The notes under the pieces were generated by a model. That model worked only from the letters and a program-made list of their open reading frames with translations. It was not told the DNA's origin and ran no database searches. Below are positions 1 to 5,935 of a stretch of 5,935 nucleotides of DNA, piece by piece. The stretch comes from an uncultured Lachnospiraceae bacterium. GTDB lineage: Bacteria > Bacillota > Clostridia > Lachnospirales > Lachnospiraceae. The position numbers and the translations under genes were made by a program. Where the stretch lies: positions 1 to 5,935 of the forward strand of contig CACZQT010000290.1 in assembly GCA_902783295.1 (NCBI GenBank), in the 5' to 3' direction. The stretch's first letter is position 1, and each line of letters starts with the position of its first letter.

Positions 1-2997
1 GCCCAGAATCCCATCCTCGTGATCGCCCAGGCCTATATCGGCGGCGAATCCGCCGGCTCCGCTGCACTGGATGAAATCAGCAGCGAAGAATACACAGGCA
101 AGAATGCAAACGGGGACATCACCGATGTGCTGGAAGAGACCCTGGAAAAAGTCGGCATTGCCGGCAAGATGGCTCCGAAGGACGTTCCGGTGCCTACCAT
201 GCTGATCGGCTATACCGGCAGCGAGGATCACTGGAAGGCAGCGAATGACTGCAATGAAGAACCGTTTGATACCGGAATTTATCTGCAGAACATCGATTCT
301 GATGCGTACGCAACCGATTATGCCAACAAGCAGCGGAAGGAAGCCGGTTCTGATTTCGCTCTTTCCGAAGTATGCATCGTAGAAGAAGCTCCGGCGGAAG
401 AACGTGATCCCATGGCGGGCGGGCTTTATTCCTGGATGTCCCGCTGGACCCGTTATGACACCACATTTGCCTATTCAAATGCTCTGGCAGAACGTCTGAA
501 TTATCAGGAGGCCCGTGTGGCTGCTCAGCAGCAGGCGAAAGATGGTACCGTGAAGGAAACTCTCAGCAACGGTACCGAAATCTGGGGCGAAGCCGACAAG
601 GTGATCGAAGGCCACGGCACGATAAAAGTAGGCGTGATCGCTTTCGCGGACAACTCCGGCGACGGCAAGAATGACCCTCGTGAATATGTTGCCTATATCC
701 CGGAAGGCTTTGAAGACAAGGAACTGCCTCTGCTGCTGGTCTATGCCGGCAACAGCCAGACAGACGTCATTTTCTTTGATTCCACTCTGTGGTGGCAGAT
801 CGCCGAAAAGGAAGGCATCGTTCTGATGTTTGTCTGCGAGACCTACAACAACGGCGGTGTGACGATCAGCCATTACAACAACGAGGAGTTCTATGATGCC
901 CTGGTAACCATTGCGAAGGAAGAACTGGACGGCACCTATGCGAAGATTGACTTCTCCCGCATCTATGCTTCCGGCCAGTCTGCCGGTTCCGGTGCTTCCC
1001 AGCGCTTCGCTATTAATCATCCTGAATTCCTGGCAGCCGTCGGCTCCACTTCCGCGGCGCCGGCCGGCGGGGAAGGCGCTTCCAACAAGCAGATTCCTAC
1101 TATGCTGATTTCCGGTCATTCGGACGGCGGCGACCTGGCTCTGTGCTTTGATTCCAACAGCCTGAAGGGCTGGACCGGCTACTTCATGGCGGTCAACGGT
1201 GTTGTCGGAACTTTCGCGGCGGAAGACGCAGCGTCCGTAACGGATGTGGATCCCCGCCATCCTGAGGTCTATGCATGGGCAAACGCACAGGGCATCCCGA
1301 TGGTATCCTGGGCACGGTGTCTGCTTCGTCCTCATAACTGCTACCCGAGCGATATGCCCATCCTTTGGGATTTCATGAAGCACTACAGCTTCGAAGTGGC
1401 CGAGGACGGCACCGTCACCCGTTACTATTCTGAATCCGCATTTGAAGCGGATGACAAGGTTGTGATTGAAGAACCTGCCGCGGCGGAAGTGACCCAGGAG
1501 CAGGTGAAGAATATTCAGGCGACCGTCGGCCAGAACTTCTATGGCCACAAGGTCAGCAAGATCGAAGTCGAATTTGACGAAACCGTAGCTCCTGCCTCCC
1601 TGGCAGAGACCACCTTTACCGTATATGACCGTGGTTCTGCGAACCCTGATTTCGGCGAAGTGAAGATCGCCGGTACTTCCGTAGTCGGCCGCAAAGTCAT
1701 CCTGACCGTAGACCAGGGCTCCGAGAAGACGGATGACCGTGCCCGCAATGCGTTCGGTATGCTGAACATGGCCGGCTGGTACATGGATTCCGAAGGCAAT
1801 CTGTACTGTGGCAAGGAAGAAAGCGAAGACTGCCTGGGCAATAAGATTTATCCGAACACTGCCAACAAGACCTGCCAGGGCCGCAATCTTGACCTGATTC
1901 TCTGCCTGAACGGCGCAGATATCAAAGACGGTATCTTCTCCACCGATACCAAGGGCAATGCTCTGGAGGATTCCGTATGGGCGGAAACCATCATCGCCAG
2001 CGGCTATGAAAAGGCTGAACTGGTATCTGTGAATGTAGGCTGGGAATGCCCGGACTATGATCAGGTGACCGAGAACGGCGAAGTGCCCGTATGGGTGATC
2101 TGGCCGAAGGATTATGATCCCGAGCGCGAAGAACCTTATCCTGTGATCAACTACGTAGCCGGCGGCGGTGTCTGCTACTGGCAGATCGCAAAGGATGAAG
2201 AAAAGGGTATCTATGCAGACGCCAACAACCTGGCCTGCAACCTGCTGTACGACACCATGGTAGTGGAATGGGCCGAGCAGTATCCTGAAGCGATCGTGAT
2301 GAGCGTGAACAACCATTCCGCCAATACCCCGAACGCCGCGAAGGAAATCAACGCGGTCCTGGATTATGCGATTGAAAACTGGAACGCCGACGGCGACAAG
2401 ATTCTGACGGTCGGCAACTCCGCCGGCACCCTGATCTCCTCCGAGTGCATCCATCAGCGTCCTGACCTGTACGCCGGCTTCCTGGAGTGCAACGGCAACT
2501 TCGGCGGCATGGGAACTCCCACGACTGCGGACGGCACCGTACCGAACAGCACCTTCAGTGCCTGGACGATGGAAGAGATCTGCGCCATGATCGACAACGA
2601 AGTTTCCGTATGGATGTTCAACGGCGAGACCGACTCCACCAACGCCGCGGCAGCTCAGGATACCTACAAGGTTCTGGCCAGCCTGTATAAGCTGAACGGC
2701 AAGTCCGACGAGTGGATCTACAACCACATCCGTATTTCCGGACTGCAGTCCTGGAAGTTCAAGGCCTGGGGCGAGACAGATCACTCCGTAACCAAGGTCG
2801 TAGCTGCCAACTACCTGGAGAAGCCTTACACCGATGTATATGAAGGTGCCCAGCCTCTGAAGCCCGGCAACTACTACAAGTTCTCGGGGATTGAGGACTA
2901 TCAGTACTATGCCTACACTCTGGGCTTCACCTACACCGTATACCCTGAAAGCGTATCCGAATGGGTGAAGGCTCTGTTCGCAGGAGAGTACGAATAA
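1..2997 (+). CDS. Multi-domain EstA-like esterase (tandem alpha/beta hydrolases), 5' partial
   Basis: The frame is open from base 1, so the GTG at 19 is not a believable start and the N-terminus lies upstream; 998 residues are visible, ending at TAA 2995-2997. Residues are numbered from window codon 1. Residues 1 to about 185 look like the end of a first hydrolase unit. Residues about 190-465 form a second unit with nucleophile elbow GQSAG (Ser327), a candidate acid at Asp375 (SGHSDGGD) and a candidate His445 (RPHN). Residues about 497-620 resemble the Ig-like N-terminal domain of EstA-type esterases. Residues about 670-955 form a third unit with GNSAG (Ser807), Asp878 (NGETD) and His928 (TDHS). 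The family (predicted peptidase/PHB-depolymerase-like esterases) cleaves ester bonds, often outside the cell. Export is inferred only, since no signal peptide can be seen. No C-terminal anchor or sorting motif is present. The substrate is unknown. Codon use is strongly biased (CTG, AAG, TCC), which suggests high expression. A terminator follows. Confidence 0.5.
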   Translation, partial: AQNPILVIAQAYIGGESAGSAALDEISSEEYTGKNANGDITDVLEETLEKVGIAGKMAPKDVPVPTMLIGYTGSEDHWKAANDCNEEPFDTGIYLQNIDSDAYATDYANKQRKEAGSDFALSEVCIVEEAPAEERDPMAGGLYSWMSRWTRYDTTFAYSNALAERLNYQEARVAAQQQAKDGTVKETLSNGTEIWGEADKVIEGHGTIKVGVIAFADNSGDGKNDPREYVAYIPEGFEDKELPLLLVYAGNSQTDVIFFDSTLWWQIAEKEGIVLMFVCETYNNGGVTISHYNNEEFYDALVTIAKEELDGTYAKIDFSRIYASGQSAGSGASQRFAINHPEFLAAVGSTSAAPAGGEGASNKQIPTMLISGHSDGGDLALCFDSNSLKGWTGYFMAVNGVVGTFAAEDAASVTDVDPRHPEVYAWANAQGIPMVSWARCLLRPHNCYPSDMPILWDFMKHYSFEVAEDGTVTRYYSESAFEADDKVVIEEPAAAEVTQEQVKNIQATVGQNFYGHKVSKIEVEFDETVAPASLAETTFTVYDRGSANPDFGEVKIAGTSVVGRKVILTVDQGSEKTDDRARNAFGMLNMAGWYMDSEGNLYCGKEESEDCLGNKIYPNTANKTCQGRNLDLILCLNGADIKDGIFSTDTKGNALEDSVWAETIIASGYEKAELVSVNVGWECPDYDQVTENGEVPVWVIWPKDYDPEREEPYPVINYVAGGGVCYWQIAKDEEKGIYADANNLACNLLYDTMVVEWAEQYPEAIVMSVNNHSANTPNAAKEINAVLDYAIENWNADGDKILTVGNSAGTLISSECIHQRPDLYAGFLECNGNFGGMGTPTTADGTVPNSTFSAWTMEEICAMIDNEVSVWMFNGETDSTNAAAAQDTYKVLASLYKLNGKSDEWIYNHIRISGLQSWKFKAWGETDHSVTKVVAANYLEKPYTDVYEGAQPLKPGNYYKFSGIEDYQYYAYTLGFTYTVYPESVSEWVKALFAGEYE

Positions 2998-3043
2998 AAC
3001 CGGCAGCACCGGGAAGCACCAATTGCCGGACAGCCATAACTGA

Positions 3044-3068
3044 CCGTCAAAGCCGCAGGCTTTGACGG
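3044..3068 (+). repeat. Perfect 11-bp inverted repeat (hairpin) downstream of the esterase gene
   Basis: CCGTCAAAGCC (3044-3054) and its exact reverse complement (3058-3068) flank a 3-nt GCA loop. No T-tract follows directly (the next bases are CATGAAAACG), so it is not a canonical intrinsic terminator by itself. It sits 11 nt upstream of the better terminator at 3079-3118. It may protect the 3' end of the esterase mRNA or assist termination; this is inference. Confidence 0.5.
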
Positions 3069-3078
3069 CATGAAAACG

Positions 3079-3118
3079 AAGGCCGTGAGGGATCAGGTTC
3101 CCCCGCGGCCTTTCCTTT
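3079..3118 (+). terminator. Rho-independent terminator of the esterase gene
   Basis: The 7-bp stem AAGGCCG (3079-3085) pairs with CGGCCTT (3106-3112). It is extended inward across a short mismatch by GGGA (3089-3092) with TCCC (3099-3102), leaving a 6-nt loop. A pyrimidine-rich tail TTTCCTTT ends at 3118. The site lies about 80 nt after the esterase stop and before the promoter of the next gene, where a transcription unit boundary is expected. The tail is interrupted by two C residues, so efficiency may be less than complete. Confidence 0.5.
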
Positions 3119-3150
3119 ACAGCTTCCGGAGGGAACTTCCCTGCTTCTGT

Positions 3151-3179
3151 TTGCACAAGAAAGCTATCTATGATATGAT
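3151..3179 (+). promoter_or_regulatory. Predicted sigma-A extended -10 promoter for the helicase-pepT operon
   Basis: TATGAT (3174-3179) matches the -10 consensus at five of six bases and is preceded by TGA (3171-3173), an extended -10 TGN motif. A weak -35, TTGCAC (3151-3156, three of six bases), lies at the ideal 17-nt spacing. Transcription would begin near 3185-3188, giving a leader of roughly 57 nt. The leader holds a small possible stem (CTGC 3201-3204 with GCAG 3210-3213, flanked by GGG and CCC). No operator or riboswitch was recognised. Confidence 0.5.
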
Positions 3180-3243
3180 TCTCGGGATAGGATCGGGAGA
3201 CTGCAGACAGCAGCCCTGTAAATGAAAAGGGTTAAGCAAAACT

Positions 3244-5289
3244 ATGGGCCATAGATCAAGAAGAAGACATTCATCAAAAAAACACTCCGACAAAGAACAT
3301 CCTGACAGAGAATATCCCGAAAAAGAGCATCCTGACAGAGAACAACCTGAAAAAGGACATTCCGATCAAGAATATTCTGAAGCCGGGGACTTTCCGGACG
3401 AATATCCGGAAAATGACCACTGGGACGAACGGGAACTGGAGCAGTTCCGCGGCTTTTTGCAGGAAGAGCTGGACAGACTGGAAACGCGGGCATCAGACCG
3501 GATTATAGGCAAAGCGTATAACGGCCAGATGCCCCGGAAAGAGGAGGCCGAACGCTACCGGCAGACGAAGGAGTTCAAAAAGGAACTCAAATATCTTACA
3601 AGGCGGATGGGGGCCGGGAAATACCGGAGAGCCCTGGAGGAGCCGCAGGTCCTGCAGTCCATGGCGGAAAGCGGAAAGTACAACGCTGCCTACAGCCGTT
3701 ACGCCAGACTGCATGGCGGCTGGGCGGCAGACCAGGCGCGGATGGAAAGCGAAATTCTGGAGCGGATTCCGGAGTCTGCGCCGGATCTGTATCCCGCCGC
3801 CAGAAAGCTGAAGCGGAAGTTTACCATACATATCGGGCCGACCAACAGCGGAAAGACGTATGACGCCATGAAGGCTCTGGAAGAGGCAGGCTCGGGTGTG
3901 TATCTGGGACCGCTGCGTCTTCTGGCTTTCGAACAGTTTGAAAAACTGAACACGGACGGTTTTCCCTGCGATCTTGTGACCGGAGAAGAACGGGTAGAGG
4001 TTCCTTTCGCCAGGTTTACTTCTTCCACGATTGAGATGGCGCAGCTGGACGTTCCCTGCAGGCATGCAGTGATCGATGAGGCTCAGATGCTGGCGGATCC
4101 CTCCAGAGGCGGTGCGTGGACAAAAGTCATCCTGGGGCTTCTGTGTGAAAACATCTCCGTCTGCGCTTCACCGGATGCACTGGGCATCCTGGAAAAACTG
4201 ATCGGCATGTGCGGCGATACTTTCGAGGTAGTGACTCACGAGAGAATGGCGCCGCTGGTGGCGCAGAACGGAGGGTTCTCTTTCCCGAAGGATGTCTGCC
4301 CCGGAGACGCGCTGATTGTATTTTCCAAGAGGGATGTTCATGCCGTTGCATCCGAGCTGCAGGCCGCCGGGGGTTCCTGCAGTATCGTCTACGGCGATCT
4401 TCCTTACCGGGTACGGCACGAGGAAGCCAGGAAGTTTGCCGAGGGGGAAAGCCAGGTGGTGGTAGCTACGGATGCCATCGGCATGGGCATGAATCTTCCG
4501 ATCCGGAGGGTGGTGTTCCTCGAAACCGTCAAATTCGACGGCAAGGAAAAGCGTCCCCTGCACGCAAACGAAGTCAAACAGGTAGCCGGCCGAGCCGGCC
4601 GCTATGGCAAGTATGACGTAGGTTATGTTTCTACCTGCGGCAGCGGAAAGGCCTTGAAAAAACTGCTGGAGACCCCGGACGCGGAGATTCAGGAAGCGGT
4701 GCTGGAATTCCCGGAAACCCTCATTCATCTGGGAAACCGGCTGTCGGATGTGATGGCAAAATGGTCTGCGCTGAAGGAAGGCGGCTGTTTTGCGAAAAGC
4801 GACATGGAAGAAAAAATAGAAGCCTGCCGGTACGCAGAACAGTATATCAGCGACCGCACCAGGCTGTACAAGCTGGTGATGCTTCCTTTCGACCCCGGAA
4901 AAGAAGGAGTCACTGAGACCTGGATGGATATGGTTCATGCGGAGAGTACAGGACGTGAACTGGATTTCGATTTCATCTGTCAGCCGATTCCCGAACTCGA
5001 TTATGACGCCGGAGATCTGCCCTTCCTGGAGATGGAACACAAAATCTGCGATCTGGTCTATGCCTACTGTGACAAATTCGGATATGAAGACAGGCTGGAA
5101 ACAATCATGCAGAAGAAGGAAGCCATCTCCTCCGCGATTATCCAGGTGCTGGGCCAGCAGCGGCTGGAAGGAAGAGTATGCCGCCAGTGCGGCAGGCCCC
5201 TTTCCTGGAACTACCCGTACCGCATCTGCGTCAGATGTCACCAGAGAAGGCTGAAAAGAGCGGAGCAGAAAGAGCGCTCCGGAAGATAG
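3244..5289 (+). CDS. Suv3-like superfamily 2 RNA helicase with repeat tail and C-terminal zinc ribbon
   Basis: The product has 681 residues. It resembles Suv3, the helicase of the mitochondrial RNA degradosome, which unwinds RNA using ATP; bacterial homologues are little studied. Residues 1-58 are a hydrophilic tail with pentapeptide repeats. About 60-192 is a charged helical region. Walker A is GPTNSGKT (198-205), followed by the Suv3-typical motif GPLRLLAFE. Motif II is DEAQ (278-281). The second RecA lobe includes ATDAIGMGMN (408-417) and motif VI QVAGRAGR (446-453). About 475-635 matches the Suv3 C-terminal region in position and style. Cys646, Cys649, Cys662 and Cys665 form a CxxC-x12-CxxC zinc ribbon, followed by a basic tail. 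All core ATPase motifs are intact, so it should be active. The ATG at 3244 is the first possible start after an in-frame TGA at 3223. The Shine-Dalgarno AAAAGGG (3225-3231) is modest and 12 nt away. pepT follows after 17 nt, so the two are probably co-transcribed. The substrate RNA is unknown. Confidence 0.5.
   Translation: MGHRSRRRHSSKKHSDKEHPDREYPEKEHPDREQPEKGHSDQEYSEAGDFPDEYPENDHWDERELEQFRGFLQEELDRLETRASDRIIGKAYNGQMPRKEEAERYRQTKEFKKELKYLTRRMGAGKYRRALEEPQVLQSMAESGKYNAAYSRYARLHGGWAADQARMESEILERIPESAPDLYPAARKLKRKFTIHIGPTNSGKTYDAMKALEEAGSGVYLGPLRLLAFEQFEKLNTDGFPCDLVTGEERVEVPFARFTSSTIEMAQLDVPCRHAVIDEAQMLADPSRGGAWTKVILGLLCENISVCASPDALGILEKLIGMCGDTFEVVTHERMAPLVAQNGGFSFPKDVCPGDALIVFSKRDVHAVASELQAAGGSCSIVYGDLPYRVRHEEARKFAEGESQVVVATDAIGMGMNLPIRRVVFLETVKFDGKEKRPLHANEVKQVAGRAGRYGKYDVGYVSTCGSGKALKKLLETPDAEIQEAVLEFPETLIHLGNRLSDVMAKWSALKEGGCFAKSDMEEKIEACRYAEQYISDRTRLYKLVMLPFDPGKEGVTETWMDMVHAESTGRELDFDFICQPIPELDYDAGDLPFLEMEHKICDLVYAYCDKFGYEDRLETIMQKKEAISSAIIQVLGQQRLEGRVCRQCGRPLSWNYPYRICVRCHQRRLKRAEQKERSGR
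3268..3387 (+). repeat. 15-bp tandem coding repeat, eight units, in the helicase N-terminus
   Basis: Eight consecutive 15-bp units encode residues 9-48 as pentapeptides of pattern [H/Y/Q]-[P/S]-x-x-x: HSSKK, HSDKE, HPDRE, YPEKE, HPDRE, QPEKG, HSDQE, YSEAG. The third position is mostly D or E and the last mostly E or G. Two units (3298-3312 and 3328-3342) are identical at the DNA level, giving a 30-bp higher-order period. Degenerate units such as YPEND and HWDER continue to about 3432. The block is A-rich compared with the rest of the gene, which fits local expansion by slippage. Confidence 0.5.
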
Positions 5290-5293
5290 AAAA

Positions 5294-5299
5294 GAGGAG
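5294..5299 (+). promoter_or_regulatory. pepT: Strong ribosome binding site for pepT
   Basis: GAGGAG lies 7 nt before the ATG at 5307 and fixes that start. It is clearly stronger than the helicase's own site, so pepT may be translated more efficiently from the shared mRNA. It lies in the 17-nt gap after the helicase stop, and no room remains for a separate promoter in the gap. Confidence 0.5.
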
Positions 5300-5306
5300 A
5301 ATTATC

Positions 5307-5935
5307 ATGAGAGCATATGAAAGACTGCTGAAGTACGTGACGGTCTGGACGACCAGTGAGGAAGGCCATACGGAGTCTCCTTCCACAGCCCGCCAGTTTG
5401 ATCTGGCACGTCAGCTGGAACAGGAAATGAAAGATCTGGGCATCAGCGATGTACGTCTGACAGACCAGTGCTATGTCTACGGCACGATTCCCGCGACCCC
5501 CGGGTATGAGGAGAAAACGCCGATCGGCTTTATCGCCCATATTGATACAGCTGCGGATTTCAACGGCAAAGATGTAAAGCCCCAGGTCATTGAAAACTAC
5601 GACGGCAAGGCAGTCGAGCTGGGCAAAAGCGGCCTGAAACTGGATCCGAAGCAGTTTCCTGAACTGAAGAAGCTGAAGGGCAGAACGCTGATCACCACGG
5701 ACGGGACCACCCTTCTGGGAGCGGATGACAAGGCCGGGATCGCTGAAATCATGACAGCAGCAGAGCGCCTGCTCCAGAGCGATGCTCCTCACGGCAGAAT
5801 CTGCCTTGCCTTTACGCCGGATGAAGAAGTCGGCGGCCTGGCAAAGGACCTGGATATTCCTGCTTTTGGCGCTAAATATGCCTATACGCTGGACGGCGGC
5901 GTGGAAACGGAAGTCGTATACGAGAACTTCAACGC
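5307..5935 (+). CDS. pepT: Peptidase T (tripeptide aminopeptidase, M20B), 3' partial
   Basis: The first 209 residues are visible, about half of the roughly 405-410 usual for PepT; the gene runs off the window. PepT is a cytoplasmic two-zinc aminopeptidase that removes the N-terminal residue from tripeptides, finishing peptide breakdown. The expected residues fall at the positions known for enterobacterial PepT: His78 and Asp80 in AHIDTAADF, Asp140 in LLGADDKAG, catalytic Glu173 and metal-binding Glu174 in TPDEEVGG, and Asp196 in TLDGG. The final metal ligand near residue 379 lies outside the window. The start agrees with the family's numbering and with a strong Shine-Dalgarno. The gene is second in a probable operon with the Suv3-like helicase. 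Nothing seen suggests inactivation. The identification is firm from motif content. Confidence 0.5.
   Translation, partial: MRAYERLLKYVTVWTTSEEGHTESPSTARQFDLARQLEQEMKDLGISDVRLTDQCYVYGTIPATPGYEEKTPIGFIAHIDTAADFNGKDVKPQVIENYDGKAVELGKSGLKLDPKQFPELKKLKGRTLITTDGTTLLGADDKAGIAEIMTAAERLLQSDAPHGRICLAFTPDEEVGGLAKDLDIPAFGAKYAYTLDGGVETEVVYENFN

Noticed and set aside
19..21. GTG as start codon of the esterase
   Set aside because: The frame stays open to base 1, and the residues around it already look like the inside of a hydrolase fold, so the true start is upstream of the window.
475..3156. Very long open frame on the minus strand (893 codons)
   Set aside because: It lies in exact codon register opposite the esterase gene and exists because TTA/CTA/TCA codons are avoided there. 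Its translation shows no recognisable domain, and the plus-strand product has clear catalytic motifs.
3222..3254. Ten-codon upstream ORF (MKRVKQNYGP) overlapping the helicase start
   Set aside because: It has no Shine-Dalgarno in front of it and no amino-acid bias typical of an attenuator leader peptide; an ATG here is likely by chance.
4585..4603. Palindrome-rich stretch with repeated GCCGGCC
   Set aside because: It encodes the invariant GRAGR of helicase motif VI; the repeat comes from two GR-type codon pairs, not from a separate DNA element.
4168..5241. Minus-strand open frame of 357 codons opposite the helicase gene
   Set aside because: It is also in register with the helicase codons and covers conserved helicase motifs on the plus strand, so it is a shadow.
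1..5935. CRISPR arrays, tRNA or rRNA genes, insertion sequences, phage or defence genes
   Set aside because: No spaced direct repeats, transposase motifs, terminal inverted repeats, tRNA cloverleaf-like sequence or defence-type domains were seen by eye on either strand; almost all of the window is taken by the three genes.

Overview
The window holds three genes, all on the plus strand: the 3' part of a large multi-domain esterase gene (1-2997, 5' end outside the window), a complete gene for a Suv3-type RNA helicase (3244-5289), and the 5' half of pepT, encoding tripeptide aminopeptidase T (5307 to the window edge). Base composition is moderately GC-rich by eye. The strong purine-rich Shine-Dalgarno before pepT, the extended -10 promoter, the bacterial Suv3-like helicase and the EstA-like esterase together suggest an anaerobic gut or rumen Firmicute of class Clostridia (for example Lachnospiraceae or a Christensenellales-type lineage). 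This placement is inferred from style, not from a marker gene.

Region 1-2997 codes for 998 visible residues made of repeated alpha/beta-hydrolase units. These are the tail of a first unit that looks degenerate, a second unit with Ser327/Asp375/His445 as candidate triad, an Ig-like EstA-type linker domain, and a third unit with Ser807/Asp878/His928. It is probably an exported or cell-surface carbohydrate-ester or polyester hydrolase, but the N-terminus that would show a signal peptide is missing.

Region 2998-3243 is a clean transcriptional boundary. It contains a weak 6-bp inverted repeat, a perfect 11-bp hairpin, a convincing rho-independent terminator, and then an extended -10 promoter reading into the helicase gene.

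Region 3244-5935 looks like a two-gene operon with a 17-nt gap. The helicase carries a low-complexity N-terminal tail encoded by 15-bp tandem repeats and ends in a four-cysteine zinc ribbon. The pepT product has all the expected M20B metal and catalytic residues in the part visible here. One gene concerns RNA turnover and the other the last step of peptide breakdown. The link may be only shared housekeeping expression.

I do not see a clearly new biological system. The most notable items are the multi-unit esterase architecture and the repeat-encoded, histidine- and charge-rich tail on the Suv3-like helicase.
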